64,000 bases of DNA from Atopsyche davidsoni (taxonomy: Eukaryota > Arthropoda > Insecta > Trichoptera > Hydrobiosidae), in NCBI GenBank assembly GCA_022113835.1, contig JAILWY010000009.1, forward strand, positions 12,810,001-12,874,000, read 5' to 3'. Position 1 is the stretch's first letter. Each line of letters begins with the position of its first letter. The notes beneath the pieces are model-generated. The model made no database searches. It saw only the letters and a program-made list of their open reading frames with translations, and had not been told where the DNA came from. Made by a program: the position numbers and the translations under genes. Below are positions 12,801 through 24,496 of the stretch, piece after piece.

Positions 12801-14130
12801 TAGGTAAAAAGTGTGTCTGGACGTGTATTGTTTTTCTTTCAACAAAATGTGTAACTTCAAAAACTTAAGATTTATTACACAGCAAATATGATTGCAGGTT
12901 GTACGCCTCATTGGTCACATAAACATACCCTCCCCCGCTGTCATCTCAATATAAAGGGGGTTACTTTAATGTTTTATTTATAGATTAAGTTTTTTGAAAA
13001 GTTTTGTAATATTTTTTAGACGTCTACGTAAACATCCATTCAAATTTCAAAAACCAAAGAAATTAAGAATACAAGTGCAGGCTATATTTTACAAGAGTTT
13101 TATCGCACCCAAAAGAAATTCTGATCACCGTTCTCTAAGATATTAAAATAGCCACCCCTCAAAACCAGAGGTTGGAAACAAAAAAAGCCTACGAGATATT
13201 GATTATGAACTTAATGTTATATCCGTCCACCTGTAGACAGATTTTGGTTATGATATTGACATTTTTTTATTTTTAGATTTTTCTATTTGTAGATCCAAGT
13301 CTTGCTGAACTCATGATCAACACACATGATAATTGGTTATTAAATCTATTAAAAAATCATTTATTTTTAAAACGGCCTTAAAAATTTACAAAACATAAAT
13401 CATACATATGTTTCTATAAAGTAAAATGTACTTTAAAATATTTAAATGCTCCAGAAACCTTAAATGTTATGTCGGAATATATATAAATTAAAGAATGTTT
13501 GAAATATGCTATTATTTTCTTAGATTTAAAACAATTTTCGTTCTTGCTTATCCCATAGACAAGGTGATGTTATAAGATACAAAGAGGTTTTTATTTATAT
13601 CACATTGCTAACTTTTCGTATGTGAATCGATGGGTATTTTAAATATTTTTTTCAACATATTTATTGTGTCTGTTAGTTCTTAAGCTAACAGTTTACATGA
13701 AATATAAAAATAAATGTATGGATGCTATTCTATATTGCAACAGCTTCAAGTTTACAGCTGGCTGGATAAAGGACTGCAAGGAGCACTGCTCCGCTGCAGG
13801 TCCGCGCTGACAAACGAATGTTGACTAATGCTCGCTTGCGAGTTGTACGGAGATAAACTTGGGATAGTGAGCCAACTAATAAAATCAACAGCCTTCGTGA
13901 CTGTTGATGGCTATGTAAAAGATACACATATATGCATGTCATGTTTAGTGTTTTCTCTACGCGGTGTATACGAATTGTTAACTAAAGTTTTGTACTAAAT
14001 AAACTGAATTGTATTTTTTGATGACAAAAAATTCATACAGATACTTCAATTGTATAAAAGCGTTTTTATCAAAGAAATATAATTAAAAATAGATTTTGTG
14101 TTAAGACACACAAAATACATATTTATAAAC
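9811..14130. other. AT-rich DNA with islands at 11.4 and 13.8 kb
   Basis: GC-richer islands lie at 11340-11620 and 13735-13920. A smaller patch at 11900-12070 has cytosine-rich text. A 33-codon frame in the 13.8 kb island (NSFKFTAGWIKDCKEHC) vaguely recalls a CENP-B-type transposase helix but is too short to assign. Apart from the possible exon at 10.3 kb, the rest shows nothing supportable. Confidence 0.3.
10306..10488 (+). other. Possible exon after a good acceptor-like site
   Basis: A pyrimidine-rich GCAATTGTTTTCCAG precedes an open frame of about 60 codons ending at 10488. The middle has the helix-like, charged text LLEAEERLPQLLAEDSSKKN. There is no ATG and no recognisable domain. It may be chance in a slightly GC-richer patch; no partner exon was identified. 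Confidence 0.2.
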
Positions 14131-14141
14131 AAAAATAATAT

Positions 14142-14482
14142 TATCACTAATATGATTAGGCACATTAGTTCATACATAGAAGATGATTAAAGAAATTCTC
14201 AGAAAAATATCATTGTGATTTGTGTGGGATATGAACCCACATTCCCTGGCTTACATGGCCGGTATACTGACCCTTGTACTAACGAATCACATCCATTAAT
14301 CGAGAATTTTTAAAAATCATACTCTACATATGAACCAACATCGCACACAAATCACGATTATATTTTTCTGAGAATTTCTTTAATCATCTTCTAAGTCTGA
14401 ACTAATGTGCCTAATCATATTAGTAATAATATAATAAACCCGTAATGGGTAATAAATACGCACCTGATTGACGTTCAATCCA
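14142..14482 (-). mobile_element. Family B element, copy 1 (inverted-repeat element with tRNA-like core)
   Basis: The longest regular member, about 341 bp. Terminal inverted repeats of about 76 bp (14146-14221 and 14349-14424) start ACTAATATGATTAGGCAC. Between them lies a tRNA-like module in minus orientation, and after the right repeat comes a tail with a small hairpin (AACCCGTAATGGGT) and GATTGACG. AAAAATAATAT occurs on both sides (14131-14141 and 14483-14493), a likely 11-bp target duplication, although AT-rich. A tRNA head plus tail is SINE-like; long inverted repeats are not. The orientation given is that of the tRNA-like part. Confidence 0.65.
14215..14290 (-). ncRNA. tRNA-like Pol III module in family B copy 1
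   Basis: Read on the minus strand, the 5' GTGATTC and 3' AATCAC ends pair like an acceptor stem. The box A match TAGTACAAGGG (plus 14271-14281) is perfect to TRGYNNARNNG. The box B-like GGTTCATATCC (plus 14227-14237) sits in a five-pair T-arm stem, and an anticodon-like stem encloses the loop CATGTAA. The residue that should be the invariant U33 is A, so this is a tRNA-derived promoter unit and not a working tRNA. Residue identity is unclear. Confidence 0.6.
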
Positions 14483-14540
14483 AAAAATAATATGATATAA
14501 CTGATAAATCTCACTTTTTTTGAAGATAAAACGTTATTGA

Positions 14541-14618
14541 TACCCTGTTGGCTCACTGGTTAAGGCTTTCGACTTTTGATTGAGAATTCCACATCCTGAA
14601 GAGCGAACTTCAAACTAA
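14541..14618 (+). repeat. Degenerate tRNA-derived SINE head
   Basis: TGGCTCACTGG (14549-14559) differs from the box A consensus by one base and is followed by TTAAGGC, like a tRNA D-arm. A weak box B-like GCGAACTTCAAACTA lies near 14604-14618. It follows family B copy 1 closely. The body, to about 14730, is AT-rich and not matched elsewhere in the window. Confidence 0.4.
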
Positions 14619-14973
14619 TGTTAAGAGTACACCCCAAGGTTTTTATTCCCTAACGAATCTTTTAAATTCGGCTAATGAGCCGACACTAATCTGTTCTGAT
14701 TGTTTTATGTGTTGAAACCAAATTCAAGAAAATCTAGGTTTTTTTAAAAGTATTTTCCTGTTAACACCGTTTTTGTTAATATCGTTCACATAATAAGCCC
14801 GTGCGTATTTAATATTTGATTTTTGTCTTTAAAAAATATATTTGTATTAATATGTGGTCGGCCATAAAATATTAATGATTTTTAACTCTATTTTTGTCAC
14901 TCATATAGATGACGTACACACATATTTAACCAATTGTAAACATTATAATAATCTATAAGTTTAGAAACTCTGA

Positions 14974-15063
14974 GATAAAAATGCAGCCAAGAACTGCCTC
15001 AGGCTCACTGCCATAAAAAAGATAAATCGTAGATGGAATCAGGAATGTGCGCTCGTAATGCAA
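14974..15063 (+). pseudogene. Probable LINE endonuclease-region relic
   Basis: A short frame reads NAAKNCLRL, then INRRWNQECALVMQ and a stop, with more open text beyond it. The pattern of AA and C followed by a basic stretch and W-N-x-E-C resembles the segment just after the endonuclease domain of many insect non-LTR retrotransposons (typically PWWNxEC). No reverse transcriptase domain or other ORF2 motif was found nearby, so this is at most a small decayed fragment. Confidence 0.35.
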
Positions 15064-15066
15064 TAA

Positions 15067-16363
15067 ACGATGATGAAAACCATGGGACGAGTGACACACG
15101 AAATTGAGACATTTCCTCATGCGTTGTTATACCAACTATTCCTTGCACTCCACGTATTATAATAAAAAAAAAACCTTTTTGGATGACTTGTTGTTCACTC
15201 AAAGGTTTATTGCAATGTGTTCCAGCCTGCCTTTATTAACACGAGTTTTTATACGAAATAAAACCCCCAAATTATCATGACTAAAGAAGGTTTAATATTT
15301 CTTGAAAAATTAAAATTAGAAAAAAAAATTGCAATAATTTTTATAATTAAATTACTATTGAAACAATGAGCTTAGTTTCGACAGATATATTATATATTAC
15401 CGGAGACAGCTCGTTCTCCCATATAGACTAATTCATACTTATTAGGTGAATCAAAATATTTTATTGATTTTATTTATTTAAGTACTGGAGTATTACGAAA
15501 TAATATATAAGTAATTAATATTTTAATGCAATGTTTTAAAAAAATGTGATGCAAGATTTAGAGAAAGTTTAAAACTTTTGAGAAATTTACTGTGTGTGCT
15601 ACATATTAAATATTTGATACATTATTATAAAAAAATCGTTTATATCCTTTAATTATTTGTTATTTTATAATTATTCAAATTCAAAAATATTAACTATGAT
15701 ATGTGACGGCATATAAAAAAACCAACAGAGCTACATTGTGCTGGTTTATCTTTTCATTCAAAACGAATACAATATATAGTTTCCCTACTGACGTGAGGTA
15801 ACGGGGGACGCGGAATGTTCTAGAAGACCTTAATAGGTCACGTTTTGCATTCTAGATAAATTATAAGGAAGATAAATGGAGGATTTTCTATGAAAGCATA
15901 ACAGGAACAAAGGGCGGCTGCAGAAGGGCCTGGATGTCTGGGGTTAGTAGGAGAGAAGGACTGCTTTGTGTCCCGTGACGTCACGAAATTAAAAGAATTT
16001 TTACGGCGAAAATATTACTATGGAGCCGGCGTCCAAAATTTATTATGAGTCCCAGAAATGTGATAATCTCTTGCCTTTTTGCGTTTTAATAGGATTAATT
16101 CCCATGTAATGATATTTTTTTAAATACGATCCAATTATATAAATGGTGTCTTTGTCGGTTTTTTTTTCGGAATGAAATATGAATATTTTTTGTAAAAACT
16201 GGTCGGTATGTATTTTTTATTCATTGCTTGTAAAAACATTTCACTATTTTTAATGACTAGAAATAAAACAAAATATGCATAGGATGCATCCATAAAATAT
16301 CATAGGAACGTACTGAGCATAAATAAAAAATATATGTGTAGTTTTTGGTAGCCGTTGTTATTA
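15067..16363. other. AT-rich DNA and CRE-bearing island
   Basis: AT-rich to about 15770, then the GC-richer island 15775-16040 with the CRE, then AT-rich again. Confidence 0.35.
15976..15983. promoter_or_regulatory. Full CRE palindrome
   Basis: TGACGTCA within GTGACGTCAC, in the GC-rich patch 15780-16040. Sites of this form bind CREB/ATF-type bZIP factors. Part of a probable regulatory island. Confidence 0.4.
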
Positions 16364-16478
16364 GACGATTTGGTTTCTTGGGTATGATTGAGCTGTTTGA
16401 AGTTTTCAGTCCTTCTAAGAAGGCAAGATTGAGGACTGAAAACTTCAAATAGCTCAACATTCTAGAAACCAAATCATC
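16364..16478. mobile_element. Hairpin element (about 48-bp arms)
   Basis: The left arm (16364-16414) and right arm (16431-16478) are inverted copies with a few mismatches, sharing GATTTGGTTTCT and GAAGTTTTCAGTCC, around a 16-nt loop. It has no coding capacity and is not repeated elsewhere in the window. Most likely a small fold-back MITE; a transcribed hairpin RNA is possible. Confidence 0.55.
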
Positions 16479-18885
16479 TTCTGAAGAACAAAGTTAAATA
16501 TAAAGCTTGTATTAGGGGGGATGGATTACATTTGTGTAATATTGATTTATAATAAATGGACATTAATTTCATTTTATGGTGTGAAGCATTTGATTTATGC
16601 GTCATGCAAGACTAAGAGTTTTTGAGTGCATGTGCTTCTGTAGGCGGAAATTTAGAGCATGTAACAACTCCTGGCAAAATTCGTGTGGATGTAGGTTAAT
16701 TAAAAATTCTGATGGAGGTAAATGTTTTCGTCAGGGTGCACATATTCGTCAGGCGTAGTAAAACTATCGATTATTGGTCAGCTACTGTATAAAAAGTTAA
16801 CCTGTAACTATATTATCCGTCTAACAAAAGTTCCAGATAAAACAGGTCTTCCGCAGAGAGATGGAAGACGTTCATTAAAGTAGATCTAATAAGGGGGGAG
16901 CAAACACAGCCCGGAAGACAGACGTGGATTAGGGTAAATTTATAAAATATTAGCTTGTAATAGGCAAAATAGTAGCAATAAGAAGAAAAACCAAATTGTC
17001 TTTGAAATCTTTACAAATTAAAATTAATCTTTAATTGATGCGATGAAGTTATATTCTCTGTGTATTGTCGGTTTGTTTTTGTTTATGTTTATACATTTCA
17101 ATGTGAATCCATTACCTAAATATTGTTTATTTTAACATGTATTTTTAAGGACTAGCAATACGTTTTAAACTTTATTTTAACTGCATAATATGTTTACAAT
17201 GACCAAAACTTTTTTGTTTACATAAAGTATTGTATTTTATTTTTGAATAACTGAAATGGTATATTATATCAAGTTTGCCTTAAAAATGCAACAAAATAAA
17301 ACGATTACGATATGAACACCAATAATTTTTACATACAATCCTTTTTATAAATAATTTGTTTCTTATTTTACTCTGGGTAATTATTAAAAAAAACAGTTAG
17401 TAACTTGATTAATAAGTAAATTCACAACATTTATTTTGTAATTTTTAAATTAACAATAAAATTACCTAGTCCGGTTCTCATCACGTGTGTAAACAATACA
17501 CAAGAGATCCCCTTCTCCTACAGGCCGGAACACTTAGCGGTTTTCTATTTGTGTCTTGGTCAAATTGCATTTGAGCAAGTCGATAACTCAATCAGGTTGA
17601 CCGACAGATCGTTTGTATCGTACTGTGCCGGACTACTGGCTCGGAACTCAGATTTAGTAAAGGAAAGAATAATCAATAATAAAGTGATTTCATATATATG
17701 TAAATAATATTTTTATGATATATGTATTCATTATTTTTTGTAGATTTTAATCAAGCGAATTCAAAAAACATTTTAAAAAGTTATTTGATATTGTAACCAA
17801 GGGATAGTAAAGCCAGGGTAGCAAGTGTCTATATGGGACACGGGTGGGTTTGGAATGCTAGTAGCCAGTAGTCTGCAGCCCCACCCTAGTCGCCCAAAAG
17901 CCCTCCAGTCGCCACTTGTCTCAGCCATTCGTGAATGGTGTCTAATCTAGCAATTTATTGTGCAGATAAACCGGGGAGAAGGAAGTCTCGACTCCTATTT
18001 ATGTCTCGCCCGGCCCATAACAGCTTCCGAGACAAGACGCTGCGTAGCGAGACAGCTCGGCGGACAGGAAATAACTTAGCGACACGCCGGCGAAGCTTGC
18101 GCGAAGGCTTCGTCCCCGTTCCCGTAAAATGTGAGCTAAGCCCGAATTCAGTGTAGTCTGATTTGCATTTGTAACCTGCGAGGCATTTTTATTGCATTTC
18201 CAAGGAAAGGAAATCGCAGTATTTCTTACCTGAATTTTTACAAACTATTTTAGATTTGCGTATTTAATTTTGATATTGTTGGGAATCGACGATTAAAATT
18301 AAATTCACCAGTGATAAATGAAATATGACATCCCCTCTGGAGGTCTCAGTTTGAAGCGAGCCCATCTGGTCTTTGATATTTGTGTGTTTAAAACCTATTG
18401 AGTTTAAATTATATGACATTTTCACTCATGGATTCAGGATTCACAGGTTACTGCGAACGATTTATTAGTGCATACAAGTGTTGTATTAACTTTAGAATGA
18501 AGATAAAGCTAAAGTTAGATATTGTTGTTAAGTAAATATATTGCTATTTGAAGCACATGCTAATCTATTTAGATGCTCCTAATAACGACCCACTCGGTCC
18601 TTCTAGGAACGAAAGGTTTTTTACACGTGGACTTTTACGCGGCTACGGGTGAATGATTGAAAATTAAGATATTAAACAGACTTAGCAGCAGATAATAAAT
18701 GATTTAATATTTTAAGGAACATGTACAACTCTCGAGATGAATAGTATAAATTTATTGATATTCACGAATTTTGGCGAATTCGTGAAATCACACCGAAGAA
18801 ATCGAACGTTTACCAGTGTCTCGAAAACGAGAACTAAACATTGGTAGGCATCGCCAACAGATATGATTATAAATAATTCTATGCA
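16479..18885. other. AT-rich DNA with two islands
   Basis: Islands lie at 17480-17680 and 17800-18180. The second is rich in CGGCG and CGAGAC text and has no credible frame. A weaker patch lies at 18590-18650. Intervals are AT-rich. Confidence 0.35.
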
Positions 18886-19095
18886 AGGTGTCCCAAAACT
18901 AACGCAAGATTTGAATTTGTCGTCATTTTTGCAGTAAAGTTTTGGGAACACTTAAAAAAAAACAATTTGACAGCTGATAGTTTAGGGTTACCCTATTGTA
19001 TTGACTTTATGATTCATTTAAAAAATAACAATCAAAAGACTAAAAACTGCGTTTTCTATTTAATTAAAATCTTGCGTTAATTTTGGGACATCCCC
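18886..19095. mobile_element. Short element with mariner-like inverted repeats
   Basis: The terminal inverted repeats (18887-18912 and 19067-19093) match at about 24 of 26 positions and begin GGTGTCCCAAAACTAACGCA. Ends of the form GGTGT.CCAAAA are common in mariner-type elements. The internal 150 bp has no transposase and includes a second GTTTTGGGAACAC near the left, like a subterminal repeat. The target duplication is unclear. It is a non-autonomous MITE. Confidence 0.6.
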
Positions 19096-19438
19096 AATGA
19101 AGCTACAAGGTGAAGTTCAAATATAAAATTTAATGGGTTCATGTCCAAAATTTTAACAGAATCAAATCAAATTTTATTAGAAATCTATCAAAAGATCTTG
19201 CTTTGTTCCAGTGTTATGAATGAATAAATAAATTTATTTTATAGATACATAAATATAATAAACATAAGATTTATATCAATGAATTAATGTTTAATAATAT
19301 CTTATAAATTATTAAACAAAATAGTTTAACCTAAACTACGCGCATATAAAAAAAATTCTTATTTGCAAAACATTTAATTTTATCTAAGGTTTTTTAAAAA
19401 AACCCAGAGCCGACAGTAATAAAAAAAAAAGTTTTTTT

Positions 19439-19553
<115 letters not shown>

Positions 19554-20872
19554 ATCATTTCATCTGATTTTTGTTTAAAAGAAACGAAATTCGAGAATAA
19601 ATGGAACCAAAATCGAAGCTCAAAAACAATATATAAAACCGTTTTATTTTGAAATAAAAATTCAGCTGTAAAAACGGATGGAGACGAATGAATGATTTAT
19701 TCAAAACACTAATAAATATTCTCATTTTGATTTTTTTTCGCTTTCAGAGAATTGGGAATGTTTTCTACCCCCTAGGTCACATGCCTCCCCACTCACAGTC
19801 TTTGCAGAACCTTTTACCTTTATTCTTGCTAATTAGTAAATAAACGATTTATATTATGTTTATCCGTCCTCGTATACAGCGTTAATCTGAAATTCATACC
19901 ACCCTTGTAATAAATAAACCGGGGGATTAATAATCCTCCCTGTTGATACATATGAATTATAATGCTTATCGGGTGAATATTTATTAAATTTAAATGCAAA
20001 TGAATTATCATTATTCGATGTGGAAGCTATGCAGATAATATAATTATAAATACTGAATACAAGGAAATTCGTTTAAATCAATGGTGTACTAGAGATAGGC
20101 TTATAAAATTTAAATAAAATAATTATTAATTCTAAAGTACGCAATAAAATGATATAAATCATTATTTTGAGCTCATATTCATTTTAGCACAGAAGTTTTA
20201 ACAAAAAATTAAGCACGATTTATGTAAGATCTGCAAAAAAATACCCAAAAGAGATTTTCAATGTGATTTTAATATATATATTAGTAAACAACCGTGCTAT
20301 CAATATTCTGGAAATATTTTACGGTAATTCATGACAGTAATATTGATGCAAGTAATGGTGAAATAGTAATGTATACAAATATTCCCATAATAATTTTAGT
20401 TGCTGTTTAAAAACAAGAATGTTTAAATATAACAAACTAAATATCCTGTATGTAAATAGCACAAAACCTTCGTATGTAATATTTATTTAAAAAAAACATG
20501 GATGTTCTATAAAAAGAGAATTTTAAATTTCAGTGTTGTTTTTCAAATATTCAATTTACCATTTAAATTCGTTTTAAATTCATGTTGTCCTTTTGCGGTC
20601 GTACATTTTATAGGAATTAGTGTGCGGACTTAATCCACGTTGAGTACCACGACCGTAGCACTGGAAATATTAAAAATAACATCGGTTGTGTGATCGTACT
20701 CGCCAAATAACGTAGCAACTGCATAAAGGTCAATTAAGAGTGACAGTAATTAAATTCGCTGTATAAGGTGTACATTTTGCCTATTGAGCGATAAATTAAA
20801 ATTTAATATATTATATTTTGCAGAAATAATTTTTTATATTTATTTCAAATAATCTAAGATCAAATAATCTTA

Positions 20873-20893
20873 TTTTCAGGTTCGATCCTGAAA
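20873..20893 (+). repeat. Isolated T-arm-like hairpin with box B
   Basis: TTCAGG-TTCGAT-CCTGAA forms a perfect stem, and GGTTCGATCCT (20879-20889) is close to box B. No box A was found upstream at the right spacing. It is likely the end of an old tRNA-derived repeat, perhaps related to the minus-strand head 120 bp away. Confidence 0.35.
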
Positions 20894-21007
20894 CCGAAAG
20901 ATCAGCAACTAAACGAGTTATCCGTTGAATAACGAGATAATACAATTCACCATATCAATACAATTTAAGAAAATTAGAAAAGAGTTAGTGTAATCGGTTT
21001 AGGCATG

Positions 21008-21066
21008 AAAATTAGATTTGATCCTGGGACCCCCCTAGAAAGTAAGCAAGCCAAGTAGCCACCAAA
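21008..21066 (-). repeat. tRNA-derived SINE head, minus strand
   Basis: On the minus strand TGGCTACTTGG (plus 21051-21061) resembles box A, and GGATCAAATCT (plus 21014-21024) resembles box B, about 37 bp apart, a normal Pol III spacing. Between them is an anticodon-arm-like segment with a run of G. It is degenerate and probably a SINE remnant, not a tRNA gene. Confidence 0.4.
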
Positions 21067-22671
21067 AAATGTTGTGATATGATTAAAGTCTTTTAAGTTG
21101 GCATAAAAAAATTGACATTAATCTTTAAAAAATTTGAAGAATAAAAAGGTAAATAATTTTTAATTGCTCAGAGTCAAAAATAAAAATAAAACAGTCTAAT
21201 CCTTAGTCTGTCTTATTTGTATTTTATTTACTTTGAATCATTATAGAATATTAACATAATCATATGGACACACTCTTTACCGCAGTCGTTTTACCATTGG
21301 AAAAGGATTATGTTTGGTTTAAAACAATATTGCAGTCAACTGCCTGCAGTGATGCAAATATACTGAAACTACACTGAACGAAAAAGCACAATTTATTACA
21401 GTTGATTAAATGGAGTGTCCAATTAGCGTCGGTTTCAATTGCAAAAAAAATAAACGCTATAAATTTTGTGCAAAACAACAATGAAATTTCAACGAGGAAA
21501 ATGGTTAAGGAAAGTTATTATCATTCACATTTATAATATCATTTATGAAAATTGTTTGGAATTTTTATAACTTACAGTAGTTTTAAAAGATACGATATGA
21601 TTTATTCTGAATATTTAGTAAAAACATCATCATTGGTTTTCGGTTGTAAATTTATCTTAAATAAACTCGAAAAATAACTGTTTATGTAAATACTTATGAA
21701 ATTGTATAAATAACACTATTATTTTATGACTTTTTCATAAAACTATGGCTATTGACACATAAATTAATTTTTAAAAGTAAAACAAATATAACTTTATTTT
21801 TACGTAACTTATGAAAGAAATTTAACATTAAGTTTCACTTTCAAGCTAGGTTTAACGTATTGGTAGAAGGTAATTAGAGACAAAAGGTTTATTATTGATA
21901 TTTGCAGATTTTTTATTTGGACCTCAATCATTGTGCCTGATTCTTACGGAGGCACATTTTATTGTCAGAAACACGAAAGTAAAAAAATGACAGTAAGTTA
22001 TCTAAAAAATATGTGCTACGTGACAAATCGAGGTACTTTACAGAAAGCAATTCAATCTCAATGTTTTTTCCTATCTCTCAAGATACTTTGTCGAGAATGA
22101 GAAAAACGGGGAATTTGTTATAAAAAATATAAGAGAACTGACAATGTCAAATTATTTGGATATTTGATATGGTAGATTAAGGAGGTGAAATTGAGTTAAC
22201 TTATAACTTTTTTTTATAGACTTGACGAAGTGATGAGCCTCGCAAAGCCTCGAAGTTGGCACACATGCTTACTGACTGATTTTGGTTAAAAAAATTTGAC
22301 TCCAGGTTTGAAGAACAAAAAAATGTTAACTATGAAAGCAATTGTTTGAATTACATATATGAGATATTATATATACTTATGTTTTAATTGATTTTTTTAT
22401 TAAAACGGTTTTTTGAAAAAATATTTATTGACCAAGTCGTAATTTCTGTTCAATAAGGTTTTATATATTAAAAATTACTTTTTATAAGAAGGATAATTAA
22501 AAATTCTTATTTCAGGAAGTGATTGATTACTTTATAAATAATTTTAATTAAAAATTAAATTTTGAGTAAAATTAATAATTCATTATGAAAATTTTTCAAA
22601 ACAATTTAAATTTTACTAAATTTAAGGAGTTTTTTGTGAGTATTTAATAAAATATTATCACACAAATATTA

Positions 22672-22740
22672 GTTTGTAGACTCAGTGTCTAGACCGTTAA
22701 CTTCTGACCGAGAGGTTTCAGGTCGATGTGATTAGGCTGA
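22672..22740 (+). repeat. Degenerate tRNA-derived SINE head
   Basis: GACTCAGTGTCTAGACCGTT, then AACTTCTGACCGAGAGG and TTTCAGGTCGATG, follows the order of a tRNA: D-arm, anticodon arm, variable region and T-arm. Both promoter boxes have several changes and box B lacks one base. The following T-rich segment may be its body. It is an inactive relic. Confidence 0.4.
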
Positions 22741-24413
22741 CGCTTTTTTTATTTTGGTTCAGTCTATTTGCATTAACATTGCGTGTGTTGATACGAATAG
22801 TCTACAATTATATTATTAAAATAGAATTTTGGCACAAAAAACACGTATAAAAGAAATCTTAGACATAAATAGGCACAAAAAACGATATATGTATAGGTCG
22901 TAGTCCACGCTCACTGGGCGAATTTGGTAATCTCTCTTCTTAAAAAATCACGTTCTGAAAATCAGAATTTCAATTGGTATAGCCACCTAATGCAAAAAGC
23001 TTAGGGTGGAAGAACAATCGAGAACAATCTAGAACAATGGAAGCTTCCACGCCGCAAAAACTATTTCCGCTAGTCGCAGGGAATCATAATCCTGAACTAA
23101 CGATACAGAACGAACGGCGATCCGCTATGCGATTATTATATTTGGTGTGGGATTTCATCAAATTTCAGGAGCTCTAAAACAATGGACTTCCACACGATAC
23201 CGGACTGCGTGTACGCGAATTGCTTTGAAAAGCCTGTAATCCAAAATTACAGAATATGAACATCAAGGAAATTTGCATATTGCACAGGCGAGCTTTAACG
23301 CAGAGCAGTATGGGTTGTGATGATAATTATTTGACAATAGAGTTTATTCAAGGTAAAATAGAGTAAAGTATTTTCAAATATTGCCCATGGGAGTAAAAAA
23401 TAATACATAATAATTAAAAATATTTTTTTACTTATGATTTATACATTAAGATACCAAGTCAAGAATTATATGCACGTCAAGTCAGTTTGAGTTTAGTCAG
23501 TGTAAAAAAACATAATATATAAATCTAAAATGTTCCTTAAAGCAAAGAATTCTCAATGAATAAAAAATAGCAATAAATCAAATATGAGATAATAATTAAA
23601 TTAAATCTGAATATAAAATAGTCATGTTTGCTTAACATTAAAGTATTGGAAAGAAATTAAATATATGAGTGTACCAAAGTATCATATCATATTACTTTTA
23701 AAAAATATGATAATAAAATTAAAAAACCCATTTCACATACCGTCCGTTCCATATTGTGAAATGAATTTTATATTTTCCAAAATGATTTCGACTGTATTTA
23801 CAGAGAGAAGAAATACAGATAATATTATTTCAACCATAAATGTAATTTGTTGAAAATAACTGTACAAAAAAAAAACAAGCACATACGTATTAACAAATTC
23901 AGGCAGAAATATCAAAAAAAATATTTTTAATAAATTTGCTTTCAATTTTGTATTAAAATTTTCTCTTGCTGTTTGGATATTTTAGAATTTTCGTGTTTTT
24001 TAAATTGAATAAATAATATTTGGATGGAAATCGACATTAACCTTTTTTGATACATCGCTTGAGCGGAAACAGAAAAACCCTTCACGAACAGCCCATTAAA
24101 AATCAGGCAGCGCACCTAATGAAGATACATTGGAAATTTAAACTGAATTTAAAATTTAATAAATATTAACTGATAAATGTGTAATCGCATCGAGATGCAC
24201 GTAAAGCATATTTTATTAGAGCACTGTTATATTCCACACATATTATTTCTGGAGTCAGTTAGATTTAATCGTATGACAAATTGTCTTTTAATTTTAAGGT
24301 CTAAGATGCTATCAATGATCTTTGATTAATATCAACAAAAAAAAAAAATCTAATTCTTGAAAAACTAATCGTTAAAGAAAAAAGTTGTATTGATATTACT
24401 ATTAGTTGATGTT
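22741..24413. other. AT-rich DNA with a mid-GC patch
   Basis: The patch at 22890-23310 contains a near repeat of ACAATGGA.CTTCCAC (around 23035 and 23180) and a short GAACAATC tandem. Its origin is not recognised and may be an old transposon. The rest is AT-rich. Confidence 0.3.
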
Positions 24414-24496
24414 GCATCGATAACTGTACTTTGAATACGAGTATTTTTCTGTTTAGAGTAGAAAAGTACTCGTATTAAAAGTACAGTTATCGATGC
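24414..24496. repeat. Hairpin of pre-miRNA-like size
   Basis: Arms 24414-24449 and 24460-24496 pair almost perfectly: GCATCGATAACTGTACTTT, then AATACGAGTA, with two or three mismatches and a 10-nt loop. Outside it TTGATG and CATCAA extend the stem after a bulge. The size suits a microRNA precursor, but such pairing is just as expected from a small MITE. No second copy is present. Confidence 0.45.

Noticed and set aside
13730..13835. CENP-B/pogo-type transposase helix (FTAGWIKDCKEHC)
   Set aside because: Only about 25 residues resemble the pattern and key positions are missing; it is insufficient to call.
23665..23945. Overlapping plus and minus small genes
   Set aside because: Both are AT-driven low-complexity frames with no domain.
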